A DNA stretch of 64,000 bases from Melampsora larici-populina 98AG31 (lineage: Eukaryota > Basidiomycota > Pucciniomycetes > Pucciniales > Melampsoraceae), in NCBI RefSeq assembly GCF_000204055.1, contig NW_006768794.1, forward strand, positions 495,752 to 559,751. Direction: 5' to 3'. Shown here piece by piece: positions 46,161 to 57,539 of this stretch; the first letter of the stretch is position 1; every line of letters begins with the position of its first letter. Position numbers and translations under genes: made by a program. The notes below the pieces were generated by a model that had not been told where the DNA came from, did no database searches, and saw only the letters and a list, made by a program, of their open reading frames with translations.

Positions 46161-47203
46161 CAAGATATGTTGTTTGGGGTTTTACTCAGCGGGAAGGAAT
46201 TGATTTCTCTGATACTTTTGCTCCCACTGCTAAATTTACTTCATTAATGATTATTTTTACGATCAAGGTAAACAAAGGCTGGCACATACGTGGATTCAAT
46301 ATTGTCGCTGCATACCCACACAGTCCTATTGACGAGAAGATTTATGTCAGGCCGGCAGAAGGTTATATTATTGCTGCCTCTCCGAATCTCGTGTTGTTAC
46401 TCAAAAAGGCTCTTTATGGCACCAAGCAGGCTGCCAGATGCTGGTGGAAGCACTTCTCATCAGTGCTCGCGGGTATGGGTTGTAGGTATTGTAAAAACGA
46501 TCAGAGTTTATACGTTTTACACTATAAGGAACATATTGCAATTCTCTGGATCCACGTGATGATGGAGTTATCTGTGGATCTTCTCTTGAAATCATCTCTT
46601 ACATCCACGAATCTCTTCTTAAAACTTTCCAAATCACTTGGAATGACAATGTTGAACAAATTGTTGGAATTAAAATCACTTACAACCCGGACGGTATTTT
46701 TCTCTCACAACCCACCCTTACGCAATCTCTTTTGGAATCAACTGGTTTTTTGACATTGAAGACTTCGACACCTATGATTGCCAACTTACATCTCGACTCA
46801 TCCAATAAGGATGCTGTAGGTATAAACGCCTCATCTTTCTTATCAATTTTAGGTTCTCTTTCCTACCTAGCAATTGGTACTCGACCGGATATATCCTATA
46901 CGGTCAATTATCTCGCAAGATTTTCTTCCAAACCAAACGACGATCATTGGCTTGTTTTAAAACACTTGTTACGTTATGTTAGTGGTACGAAAAATGATGG
47001 AATCTATTTTAGGAAGGCAATTGTTGGGGAGGATTTAGTTATGTATTGTGATGCAAACTGGGGGGGGGAATTCTCGCGTTCTACGCATGGTTTTGTAGTT
47101 TTTCTTTTTGGTAATGTGATCTCTTGGGCCTCGAGGAGGCAAAGTTGCGTTGCGACTTCAACGTGTCATGCTGAATACATGGCTTTAGGTGTTTCAGCTA
47201 GGG

Positions 47204-47395
47204 TGTTAAGGCTAGGAATCGGGGTCTCACGACGGGGGTTGAGTGTCTTATCAATGAGTCTATTACGAGATTGTCGGATGAGAGAAGAAAGAGAAAGGCT
47301 GTACAAAGTGACGTGTACAAATAGCTAGTCTCTACTCATGTGACATCTCTCTCAATCCTTTCACACGTCTCTACATGTAATATGAGATCATAACA
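47204..47395 (+). mobile_element. Solo LTR, 192 bp, nested in copia RNase H
   Basis: TG..CA ends (TGTTAAGGCTAGG .. ATCATAACA) with a perfect 5-bp duplication TAGGG (47199-47203 and 47396-47400). Removing it joins HAEYMALGVSAR to ESIWIQNLLED in frame. It is not a copy of the host element's own LTR beyond the first eight bases. Confidence 0.85.
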
Positions 47396-47719
47396 TAGGG
47401 AATCTATTTGGATTCAGAATTTATTGGAAGACATTTTTAAATCAACTTTTATTACGACTTTAAAATGCGACAACACTGTGGCAATTAAAGTGGCTCAAGA
47501 TCTACATCTTACAAAACGATCACATCACGTCGCGCGCGAATTCCACTATGTCAATAAGCAAATATTTGATGGAAACTTGAAAATCGAATGGATTGACGGG
47601 CCAAATCAAAAGGCCGATATACTTACAAAATCTTTAGGAAATGTAATTTTTCAAATTCACAAGAAAAACATATGTATGGTATAGAAACACGTATAAACCT
47701 CTAAAAGGTTGAGGGGGGG

Positions 47720-48103
47720 TGTTAAGGTCAGGCCTGACTGGTCACTAGAGACGGCAAGGCGCTCAGACCAAACTCACCTATTTTTGGTTTAGGCTAAGAT
47801 GAAATAATTAGGAAGTTCGAGGAAGAAATGGTTTCATTAGTTATCCTGTTACGTCATATGTGTAATGCCTTGTGAAACTTGTTTTGTATAAGATGTGTGT
47901 GCTCTCATAGAACTGTTAGACCTTTCTCTTGTCACAAAATGTTCTTGTTTTGGTAGAATCGTACTAACGCTAGTCTTCTAGGTTAGAGCTTATTTCTCTT
48001 TTCGTCATCTTATGCAAAGTCACAAATTGTTCTTGTTTTGGTAGAATCGTACTAACACTAGTCTTCTAGCTTCTTCCGTGTTTCATCATATTTTGTCCCA
48101 ATA
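47720..48103 (+). repeat. 3' LTR of the copia element
   Basis: Same length as the 5' LTR and the same internal duplication; about 13 differences by eye. Followed by the ACATA target copy. Confidence 0.9.
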
Positions 48104-48520
48104 ACATACAGTCTAAGCATAGTATGTAGCATGTAATTAGTTTTATACATGATGTTTTTAATGTTACAAGTTAGTTGTGGTTACATGTATATGTACTCAG
48201 GGATGACACACCCAAAAACAAAGAATGAAAATAAAAATCCACCATATTTGGAATTGATCACATTTTTTAGTCTACACTTTCAACTTCTCAAATCATACTC
48301 ACCCATTATTCAAGCTTTTTGACAGAGCAGCACATCCACTTTGTCTTCAAGCTTTACAAAGAATGTCTGAAATCACTCAAATGGATCTGGTATTGTTAGG
48401 CCGTGAACAACATAAGCTACTGTACTTCTGATGCAAGGAAGCCAAAGATACTCTTCAAAGCTATGCTAATCAACAGGGTTACTTTTTGAACTGTCTGTGC
48501 TCAAAGAAAAGCAAAACTGG

Positions 48521-48930
48521 TGTAGTATTTAAAGCTAAACAATAGCTTTACAACACCTAAGAGGGATAATCTACTAATGTATGAATAGTAGAAGTGGCCT
48601 AAAGGCTGCCTTCTTCAAACAAATCAGCAAAAGGGCACTTGCTGACCACTTTGTGATAACAGAGAAATAGATAAAGACACCAAAGAAAGAACTCAATACT
48701 ATTATGAGTATTATTCCCAGTTTTCAAAACGCAAAAGTTCCCAAATATATCACTTACTAGCAATACTGTTGTAAGTATTATTCCCAAAGAAGACTTATAG
48801 TCTTTATCACACATAAATGAATTTCTCCTTAATTGAAGGGTGTGAATTAAGTGACCTTAGTACAAATATATTAATTTAATGATGATTGAAAACCCTATAA
48901 CAAAGGTATAAAATGAGAAAAAAGGGGAAC
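48521..48930 (-). repeat. Truncated copy of the 1.6-kb TG..CA repeat
   Basis: It begins TGTAGTATTTAAAGCT exactly like copy A and follows it for about 400 bp (for example GACCACTTTGTGATAACAG). It then breaks off before the minisatellite. No ACGT lies at its left edge. 48104-48520 shows no gene. Confidence 0.75.
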
Positions 48931-48989
48931 AAAGGCCGTGAAACAACCATCCATAGTAAAAAAGGATGTATTTTGAGTGACAACTATGT

Positions 48990-49740
48990 TTGTCAAGTTA
49001 TGAAAGACATATTTAGACACAACCAAGTTTTTTCAGTTAGTTACAAAAAACATATCTTGAGTTATGAGTATGTTTTTTGAGTGACAAGTATGTTTTTTTA
49101 TTTGCAACAAACATCTTGTGAGTTACAACCATGTTAGTTGAGTTACAAAAAACATCAATATATATCCAACACCATCCCATACAAAAAAATTAAACCAAAT
49201 TCAAAGCACTCCAACAGTGTAACATCACAACCAACACACTTGTAATCCAAAATACGGTTTTTGTAACTCAAAAAACATAGTTGGGACTCAAATATGTTTT
49301 TTGAGTTACAAAAAACATACTTGTTGCTCAAAATGTGTTTTTCTTTGTAACTTGCAAAACATATTTGTCACTCAAAGTATGTCTTTTGTAACTTGAAAGA
49401 CATACTTGTCACTCAGAATATTTTTTTGTAGCTCAAAAAACACAGTTCTCACTCAAAATATGTTTTTCATAACTCAAGAAACATAGTTGTAACTCAAAAT
49501 ATGTTTTTCATAACTCAGAAAACATAGCCATTGCTCAAAATGTGTTTTTTGCAACTTGAAAAACATAGGTGTAACTTCAAGGATGTTTTTTGTAACTCAA
49601 AACACATGGGTGTAACTCCCAAGATGTTTTTTGTAACTCAAAAAACATGGTCTTAGCTCCTAAGATGCTTCTTTTAACTCAAAAAACATGGTTGTAACCC
49701 AAAAGATGGTTTTTGGCACTCAAAAAACATCAGAACTGGA
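48990..49740. repeat. Minisatellite with palindromic core, about 41-bp period
   Basis: Diverged tandem units each centre on ATGTTTTTTGTAACTC followed by AAAAAACAT, so every unit can fold on itself. Copies are cleanest at 49560-49735 and decay to the left. No coding potential. Confidence 0.75.
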
Positions 49741-50870
49741 AGTAGGAACTGATTTAGGCACCATGACAGTCATATTAGAATTTAGACGCCATAATCATAG
49801 CGCCTCCATCAATACCTGACGCGCAGCGCAGTTTACCGCAATAAAAGTGCGCTGCAATGTGCACCATCACACCGGGAATGGATGGAAATAGCACTGCGCC
49901 CTGTAGCACCGCCGGGGCCTGGGCGTTTTGCAAACACTGCGCAGATTCACAGTGCAGCTAAGCACAGTGTGCGCAAACTGTGCGGCCCTGCGCTTCCCTG
50001 AGATGATACCCTACCTCCACTTTGACCAAAGCAAGGGTGGCCTTCCCCTTGCATCCAATCCTAACCAATATGACACCACCACCACCACAATTGGCTGCCA
50101 TCAATCTGGCTCTTTGACTCGATTCGTCTTTGATCAACCACATGGACATCAAATTAGTAATGTATTACTATCATCATTATCGGGAGATCCCATCCTTCCT
50201 GTCATTGTCAAACACCTGCGCCATAGTAGTTCAAGTTTGAAATCATTCAGATTACTTATTTCTCAGTCTCCAATGGTACCTATCTGGATCGTCTAACTAT
50301 CTTCAACTTTTTTACATCTTATTTGACCTGTTTGGTTCACAATATTACAAGAATTTATTTCATCAATACAATTAATACATTTACTTATTAATCAAAGCAT
50401 CTAAATCTCAATCTAATCAATTGTTGGTTTTTTATTTGTGCAAAATGACCAGAAAAACAGCCAAGTCTAGCTCTTCTAAGTCCAAGTCTAAAGCTTTGAA
50501 ACCTTCTCAATCCACATCATGATCCATTGAACAAGCTGTTGGGATCTGCCAATGGCTCAAGCAGAGGTTTTTGCCAAGTGGAGAGATAGGACAGGCGGTC
50601 GCAGCTGTAGAACGGCTTGTGGTGGGTTTAGCCAAGAAGAAAAAAAGTTGCCAAGGTTTAAGCTTCAGTGAAGGTTGTATCTTTTTTAAACATGTGTTTT
50701 GCTCAATTCTTTTCTCTGAAACGTCCACCTCCCTGTTTTTCCTGTCCTCTCTCTCACTTATGTATCTATGATACTCTCACTTGCTTATCTGTGATACTTG
50801 TTTGAGAGTATGCTTTGTCTCATTGTTGTGTAAAGTAATGGTCATTTTGTTATGGCCTGCTTCAGGGGGC
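49741..50870. other. Mixed repeat region without a clear gene
   Basis: 49790-50000 is GC-rich with imperfectly inverted GCGCAG..CAGTTT blocks at its ends, a possible small element. A plus-strand frame at about 50020-50296 (KGGLPLASNPNQYDTTTTT, then VFDQPHGHQISNV) looks coding but is unrecognised and truncated. The rest shows nothing. Confidence 0.35.
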
Positions 50871-50879
50871 CTGACGTTG

Positions 50880-51036
50880 GGGACGGAGGGAAGGAGGAGG
50901 TGGTGACTATGATGTATGTTTATTGTAGTATGAGGAAAAGCGCAATACAAAGTGAAGCGCTATCTTAGTAAGAGGTTGAGGGTGGTACATGTCACAGATC
51001 CGTGAAACCCCTGTGATCCGTGATAGGATCATAACA
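50880..51036 (-). repeat. Part of the 3' LTR of a gypsy element
   Basis: On the minus strand a purine tract (GTAAACGGGGGATAG) is followed at 51036 by TGTTATGATCC, the expected PPT/LTR boundary downstream of the integrase stop. The far end of the LTR is not determined; the left coordinate is approximate. Confidence 0.5.
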
Positions 51037-51132
51037 CTATCCCCCGTTTACGCTCAGGCTCCCTGTTCGCGGCCCTGCGTTCTTCCCCGGGGCTTGCAAT
51101 AAAAAACCCGGTGGGAAAAAGCGTCGCCCCTC

Positions 51133-52470
51133 TCACATACGCCTTGACCTTCTATGTTCTTCTGCTGCCTTCGGGTATTTTGAATTAAACTCGTCGATCA
51201 TCAATTTAGAGTTTGATACATTCCCCTCTGGCTCCCATGAGTCATCCGATCTTCCATATCCCTTCCAGCTAATCAGGTATTCAGTCTTCTTATTCCTAAT
51301 ACGTTTATCCAGGACGGCTTCGACTTCATATTCTTCTTCGCCGTCAATTTCTACGGGATACGGCGGTGCCTGTTGTCTCTCCTCAATCATATCTGGTGAA
51401 TGCTTTTTTAAGACTGATACGTGAAACACGGGATGAACTTTACTCATACTTGTTGGCAATCTTAACTTATAGGCCGATGTCGATATCTTCTTCTCAATAC
51501 TGAACGGGCCCAACCATCCATGGTCTAACTTTGCTGACGGTCTTGTTGTCGATATGTGGCGACTGCTGAGCCACACCTCGTCTCCAATGTTCCAATCTGG
51601 TGTAGGTCGAACTTTCTCATCATAATTCCGTTTCATACTATCCTGTGCTCGTAATAAGTTCTCTTTCAGCTCATTTTGAATCTCTTCGATGTTTCTTAGC
51701 CTTTCTTCCACTTCTGGTATACATCTTTCTCTCGATGGGATCCTGCCAAACAATAGGTCGTACCCCACATTCGCTTTGAACGGCGAGAATCCTGTGGACG
51801 TATGTGTGCTATTGTTGTACGCGAACTCGGCAAGCGGTAAGTGGTTAGTCCAGTCATCTTGCCTGTAACTCACAAAGTGACGCAGATAATGTTCTACGGC
51901 TTTATTAACGATCTCTGTCTGGCCGTCTGACTGTGGGTGGTATGCCGTCGAGGGATGTATGGCGATTCCTAGCTGTTGGTTCAAAGATTCAGTTAGTTTG
52001 GATACGAATACACTCCCTCTGTCCGATACGATTGACTTCGGTGCTCCGTGGAGCTTCCATACATTGGCCATCATCAAGTCAGCTAGTTCACTTGAGGACA
52101 TCTCGGTAGTGCAAGCAATAAAGTGGCTCATCTTCGTTAATCTATCGACTACGGTGAGGATACAGTTCTTTCCCTTTGAGAGCGGTAAGTCAGTTATCAA
52201 ATCATAACTAATATCCGTCCAAGGGCCTGCTGGCACAGGGAGCGGCTCGAGGGATCCGAAAGGCGATAAGCTTGAGGGTTTGACTCTTGTACACGAATCG
52301 CAGCCATCCACAAAGTCATTCACGTAAGTCTTCATCAGTTTCCACTTATACTGCCTTTGGACCAAGCTTAACGTCTTTGCCCTGCCTGGATGTCCCGCTA
52401 GGACGCTATCATGCCTACTCCGTAAGATCTCAAACTTCAAATAAAACAACTTTTTTTGCATCATAAACAT
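51133..52470 (-). CDS. Ty3/gypsy chromovirus integrase with chromodomain, 5'-truncated pol
   Basis: The frame is open for 445 codons. It contains the HHCC zinc site (H..GHPG..C-D-S-C at about residues 20-60), then the catalytic core with D-x-x-T-D (WTDISYDLITDLP), VSDRGSVF and GQTEIVN, so D, D and E are all present. A GPF/Y-like region (LDHGWLGPFSIEKKI) and HPVFHVSVLKKH follow. The end is a chromodomain (YEVEAVLDKRI..YLISWKGYGRSDDSWEPE) with its aromatic and WKG..WEP signature, which would target integration to methylated-histone chromatin. Protease, RT and RNase H are missing: homology stops near 52440-52470 and unrelated sequence begins. So it is a clean but incomplete fragment, not an autonomous element. 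Confidence 0.9.
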   Translation of the reverse strand: MFMMQKKLFYLKFEILRSRHDSVLAGHPGRAKTLSLVQRQYKWKLMKTYVNDFVDGCDSCTRVKPSSLSPFGSLEPLPVPAGPWTDISYDLITDLPLSKGKNCILTVVDRLTKMSHFIACTTEMSSSELADLMMANVWKLHGAPKSIVSDRGSVFVSKLTESLNQQLGIAIHPSTAYHPQSDGQTEIVNKAVEHYLRHFVSYRQDDWTNHLPLAEFAYNNSTHTSTGFSPFKANVGYDLLFGRIPSRERCIPEVEERLRNIEEIQNELKENLLRAQDSMKRNYDEKVRPTPDWNIGDEVWLSSRHISTTRPSAKLDHGWLGPFSIEKKISTSAYKLRLPTSMSKVHPVFHVSVLKKHSPDMIEERQQAPPYPVEIDGEEEYEVEAVLDKRIRNKKTEYLISWKGYGRSDDSWEPEGNVSNSKLMIDEFNSKYPKAAEEHRRSRRM

Positions 52471-52479
52471 GCATTAGAA

Positions 52480-53177
52480 TGTCTCTAGAGCTGATGAACT
52501 CACCTCACATCCCTAAAGTGCCTCTGAAGGTGTTAGGCAGCCCAAAAATCGAAATTTGACTCATCTGGCCAAATCTGGCCAAGTCTCAGATTCATCTGTA
52601 TGAATCTGAACCTGACTATTGTAAAGTCTTAAGATTCATCTGGCTACACAACCATCACTAAAGCCGTAGCAGATTGATCTGGCTACTCATCAGGCAGATT
52701 CATCTGTACATCACATTCACCACACTACTCTGTACAGTACATACATTACAGCTTGACTCGTTGCTCAACCACTGTACACACTGATCTACATATGTAATGA
52801 ATATGGAATTTGATTGTTGTATCCAGGAAAAGATTTGGGGGTGATCTCATCTGGCCTCATCTGACCCTCATCAGCACAAAATTGACTTGCTACACATCCG
52901 CCATCTCATAATTCTCAAGGGGAATTCTCATCTGGGCTCATCTGCCATTCTCAATATAACATTCTCACGTGCCACCAGCACAGTGGATGTCTCACTTATG
53001 TCGTGAAAATATCACACTCCATGGACTTTCCTCATCGAAATAACATAGTATTTATTCCAGACATGAAAGTCCACACAAGATCTGAAGGAAAAGGATCTTT
53101 GGGTACCTTCATGTCGACTTCTGAAGCGAAGCGTGCAAGTTAATATTGGTTGTGCAAAAGTTACATTTTTGTGAACA
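52480..53177. other. Spacer with repeated ATTCATCTG/ATCTGGC motifs
   Basis: Words such as AGATTCATCTG, CATCTGGCC and GATTGATCTGGC recur at least eight times between 52550 and 52940. This may be the subterminal zone of the KDZ element or unrelated repeat. No coding potential. Confidence 0.45.
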
Positions 53178-53515
53178 TTTCACACAGCGTATAATCTTGT
53201 GAAAAATTCACAAAATGTATAATCTTGTGAGAAATTCACAAGATGTATCATCTTGTGAAAAGTTCACAAGTTGTAAATCTTGTGAAAAATTCACAAGATG
53301 TATACTCTTGTAAAAAATTCACAAGCTGTATAATCTTGTGAAAAGTTCACAAGTTGTAAATCTTGTGAAAAATTCACAAGATGTATACTCTTGCAAAAAA
53401 TTCACAAGATGTATAATCTTGTGGAAACATCACAAAATGTATAATCTTGTGAAGCATTATATCATCTTGTGGACAGTTCACAACATATATTATCTTGTGA
53501 ACATTTCTGATTGTG
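53178..53515. repeat. Tandem palindromic repeat, about 28-bp period, 12 units
   Basis: Units follow the pattern ATCTTGTGAAAAATTCACAA, then GATGTATA. Each has an inverted CTTGTGAA / TTCACAAG pair. It ends 47 bp from the KDZ stop codon. Confidence 0.85.
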
Positions 53516-53561
53516 TTATATCAATTGCATTAAATGTTCCATGGAAAGAAAGAGTAAAATA

Positions 53562-56500
53562 TCATAATTCGAGCTTGCTCTGTAGCATATCCCTCCACTG
53601 TTCCTCCAAAACATTATCTTCAGCAATCATTGCTTCTGAATATTGGCGAGTGTTGTGCAGAAGAGAAACTAGATGAGTGTCCCATGCAAAGATCACACGT
53701 GCATGATCTAGAAATAGTCCATGATATATGGACTCCACAGTTTTGGTGCACTCTTCCCAAGTTGTCTTTGTAACAATGTGAGAAGCATGACTGCCTGTCA
53801 CCAACTGTATGGGAAGCGTATTGGCGGTTGGATCCCATCCTAAAGAATATAACATATGGAATTGAGCCTGGCTGAAATGACAAAATACAATTATATGAAT
53901 CAGAAAGTGCTTACCTGACTGGCTAAGGCCTAGTACATTTATAATCTTGGCATCTGTTGCCAGAGACCACATGAACATCTGCCGTACCTCATCAGCAATC
54001 CGCCTGAATTCTTCTTCGCAGCGGCAATATAATAGATAAGCCTGGATACCCCTCTGTGTATCCTCATCCACAGCCCAATTCTCATTTGGATGTGTTAGGT
54101 GTCCAAAGTTCCAGAAGATGTCTTCCAGTGATAAAGATTTAACTTCCTCATGTGTATAGTTTGTTATTGGTGTCTCTTCCGGATAGGAAGTATTGTACTT
54201 TACAATGAGATCATGATAGGTCTTCCATTTCTTTTGGAAGACTGTCTGTTTAGTTCTCATTAAAACCTTCATCCGTTGCTGCATCGAGGTACCTACAATC
54301 ACAGGCGGGAACCAATGAATTTCAATTCACACCAGTTTCTCTACTCACAAACCTTTCACGCAAGTTTCTCTACTCACGAACCTGCCTCCCATTTTTTTCC
54401 TAATTCGACTATGCCAACCTTTGCCTCATAGAGGTTGTTCTTGGCCACTCTTATCTGCAACAACAGAAGACCTCTCTCATCTATTGTTGCAAAGAATAGT
54501 CAACTTGTGAAACAGTGAACTACATACAGCGATAATAGTACCACACCTTCGGCTTCTGGAATGTCTCTAAATTCGTTGCCTCCAAGATCTAATAGAATTC
54601 TTTCGATTTCTTCTTCTAGGAATTCAATATTTCCTGGTAAGCTTGCCAGTGTACGGGTTTCAGTGATGGTCCTGCGTCGACGGAGGCTGCGTAGACTGGC
54701 CTCTTTTGCTCTGAACATATTAATAACAACATATAAGCTACACAGAACAACAAGATGATAACAACGGTCGTACTTGGCCTCTCTCAGTTCCTCTTCATGT
54801 TCAATCAATTCCTCAAGTGTATCTTGCAGGTTTTTCATGTTTATATCCCCCATGACTTCTCCCTGAACTAGTTTTTGACGAGCCCATTGAGCTGCAAAAT
54901 ATTCGTGGTCATACCCGCGCTTGATTTCAAGCTCAACCAGTATCTGCCGTTTCTCCTCCCGCGTCTGTTGGGTTATTTCCAGCTTGTGACGGGACGAGGC
55001 AGCTGGGATCAACCAAAACAGTCTTTAGAACTCATTAGAATTTACACATGAAATCAAATATCTTCTCACCTGAATTTGTGCGTAAGATTTCATTCTCGTG
55101 GGAGGCTTTGAGATCCACTGCATCTAATCGATGCTGCTTTGTAGCATATCGATTAGCAGCAACTAATTTGCATAGCTTACACCAACATCTTTCACATCCC
55201 TCTCCGTCCGACAGGCCACATCCTTCATTCAGTCTTGGGTTGTAATCTAGCTGGCAGCTCCAGCTGTGTACATACGCGTGGAAAACACTTGTACCAAATT
55301 TCAACTGACCTCGACGTCTTTCTTCTGTGAACAGGTTATGCTACATCCAATGTTTGCAATGTAAAGTCAGTATCAAGCTCTTGAGATGACTTTGAATAGT
55401 AATGTAGATATTCAACTCTGACTAGACCCTTCTCGATGTTGCATCCAATGTCGTAGAGAAATAACACCTTTGAATCTGCTTCGTCCAACTGCTTGAGGAG
55501 CCAGTCAGTGAGAGAATGGGCAAAATATGATCTACACATACATACATAAAGACGTCAGTTGAATCAATATATGATTATGTATCAAGAAAGTCGTTTGGGA
55601 AGGTACTTTTCACCACTTTGGACTATATTCACAAAGGCCAATGCATGGTCATGTCGACAAACCATTGCCAGTAACCCTGTGTCGTCGCAGGCACGCCACG
55701 TGGCGGCACTCCGTGAATCATTGGCAGCAGTATGCATCTGCGTGCAAGGATCCTAAAGGAATGTCTTGGGTTTCATCAGTTTTACATATGAATATCAAGG
55801 TAATATACATAATTGCAACCTAGCTTACCGGGGTGTCATCCGCAGAGCTAGGATGTACATTTTCCCACTTATTGACCTGTGTTGGATGTAGAAAGAGAGT
55901 TGGATAACGAATCTCAATCTCTTTCACCTCAACACTGGCTGACATGTGTCGTCTTTGTTGAAAGTTACCATCAACACAGACTACATAGTCTGGTTCACCA
56001 TTTTTCTTAGCATAAATATTCTCGCCAAAACAGCGTGGGCAATTGGCCCCTAGCTTTTCCTTTGGCGAAAGTTCCATTGCACGGGTACCAAGATCTTCTT
56101 TCACTTGAATCAAGCGTCGGTACGCATCTACTGCACAAGAAAACTGTCTTCCCCACCTCTGCAGCTGGTGACATCAACACCGGTATTAGTTTTCAGAATC
56201 AAGATTTGAGCACCAAGAATCATAGCACTTACCTTTTTTGTGATATCCTCTACAAATCCTAGGGCCACTCGGTGAAAAAAATCAAGTGCTTGAGCAAATG
56301 GATGTGTTCGAATACAGCAAAACCTCCAGAGGGCATCGTGTAGCCGGAGAAGTCTTAATGAGAAAGCAATTTCCGGCAGGACTGGAGATCCGCCGATGTA
56401 GCCCATTTGGATCAGCCGGACTTGGTCTGATTGGCACGTGCAGAACTCGACCGCTTGTGTAGTGTGTGCTGTCATGAAGAACAAAGATAGCTTTAATTCT

Positions 56501-57120
56501 GGGGTCATATAAAGTGATTTGAATGAACGTCCCTCACTTAAAATATCTACCAATTCAAGGTGCCTGATTCGTCTCTTCGCCGCTGAGCATCGACATTGAG
56601 TTTTTGAATCAAAATTCCAAGTTTCACCTTGACTCCAATCAACTGTGAGTAGCTTGCATTGCATGAACACCTTGAACATTGGTTCGAGTATGTTCTCCCA
56701 TTGTTGTACCTCTCGGATTCGACGTCTTCGATTATAATCACCTGCCATTGGAGTGACCACACCGCCCGGATTTGAAGCAATTGACTGCTCAGAATCATCG
56801 GATTCTGTCCCTGAATCAGTATCGTCATAAGAAGGTGTGTTGGGCTGGTCGTAATCAATTCCAAAAAAACCTTCGTTCCCGTTGTTGTGCAAGCCTTCGT
56901 CCCCGTGTAGAACATGAGGATCCTCAGTTGCAGCCGTCGGTAGAGCAGGAACTGGCGGCTGGGTGAGTGCTTGAACAAGCAGGTCGCATTGTTTTACACA
57001 ATATTCTTCTTCAGCTTCTTCCCATTCTGACAACTCCTTTGCCGATTGACTTGATTCTTGCCGAGGTTTGGATAAACGATTTACTGGAAGCAAATGATTT
57101 CCTTTTCTTCCAGGAGCCAT
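53562..57120 (-). CDS. KDZ-family transposase, 10 exons, apparently intact
   Basis: Exons 57120-56233, 56158-55829, 55752-55607, 55531-55417, 55340-55070, 55002-54774, 54710-54547, 54480-54382, 54292-53915 and 53839-53562 join in phase to 965 residues with no lesion. The KDZ (Kyakuja-Dileera-Zisupton) core is clear: CPRC zinc pair at about residues 336-339, VVCVDGNFQQRR (D359), PC..HTAAND (409-418), WRACDDTGL (425-433), CRHDHALAFVNIVQSGEK (438-455), LYDIGCNIEKG (480-490), then HAYVHSWSCQLDYNPRLNEG..LSDGEGCER (514-544). Acidic, Ser-rich residues 80-140 and a charged coiled coil (about 585-690) flank the core. In fungi these transposases are known to travel with TET/JBP genes, and one lies 836 bp upstream on the same strand. 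The last intron (53914-53840) is a multiple of three, so a retained form is also readable. Confidence 0.92.
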
Positions 57121-57539
57121 TCTGATTGGTGTGCGAAGAAAAGAATCAAATGGGATAGGTTGTGTTTTCAGGTTCTGACTAGTAATGGCTAGATCAGATG
57201 ATGCGAGAAATAGCCAGTGGTCTATATCTTTGTGATTTTCAAATCAATCACTTTTATTTACCACTTTAGGAAAATTATCTCATACTATTTGCGTAGTCTG
57301 ATCAATTCATTTCTCCTGTCCCAATTAGTACTTGAATATTGAACCAATTCAACATGTGATAAATAGGGTTCAAAATGTTTGTCACCTCACTCACACGTTT
57401 GACATACATCTATCTTTCATTCCATCTATTCAATCTTTGAGTAGGTTTCAAACCTACTGTTCCAGATGCCAAGATGAATAAAAAGGTGTTTATGAACTTT
57501 CATGACTCAGATTAAAAACACTGTTATATCTGGAGGGTG

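Larger units (their letters stand above)
40192..47684 (+). pseudogene. copia gag-pol, multiply disrupted
   Basis: Gag starts at 40192 (Gln/Asn-rich, coiled). The zinc knuckle is CYFCKRTGHTKPDC (near 42826), protease DTGATHH (near 43039), the integrase zinc site HRRF..CEEC (43431-43540), integrase core DLCGPF and RTDGGGEF, RT from about 44530 to 46700, and RNase H with YCDANWGG (near 47045) and ADILTKSLG at the end. Lesions: in-frame TAA at 40561 and TGA at 43287 and 43770; the third integrase catalytic residue, normally Glu in the NGxxERAN motif, reads Lys (AAA at 43917); a one-base frameshift at about 46560 inside the RT Asp-Asp box; and three insertions. Removing the 40838 and 47204 insertions with one target copy each restores the frame exactly. 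Confidence 0.9.
39804..48103 (+). mobile_element. Ty1/copia retrotransposon, complete but dead, with nested insertions
   Basis: Bounded by two 384-bp LTRs and by ACATA duplications (39799-39803 and 48104-48108). A polypurine tract (AGGTTGAGGGGGGG) precedes the 3' LTR. Order is gag, zinc knuckle, protease, integrase, reverse transcriptase, RNase H, which is copia. Later insertions lie at 40838-42464, about 44726-46160 and 47204-47395. By eye the LTRs differ at about 13 of 384 positions, mostly transitions, so the insertion is not recent. Confidence 0.9.

Noticed and set aside
53178..53515. CRISPR-like regular palindromic repeats
   Set aside because: Units are contiguous without unique spacers, the genome is eukaryotic, and no cas genes are present. 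This is a tandem minisatellite.
56547..56978. Second minus-strand frame inside KDZ exon 1
   Set aside because: It is a shifted frame within the same exon; only the frame from 57120 contains the KDZ blocks and joins the downstream exons.
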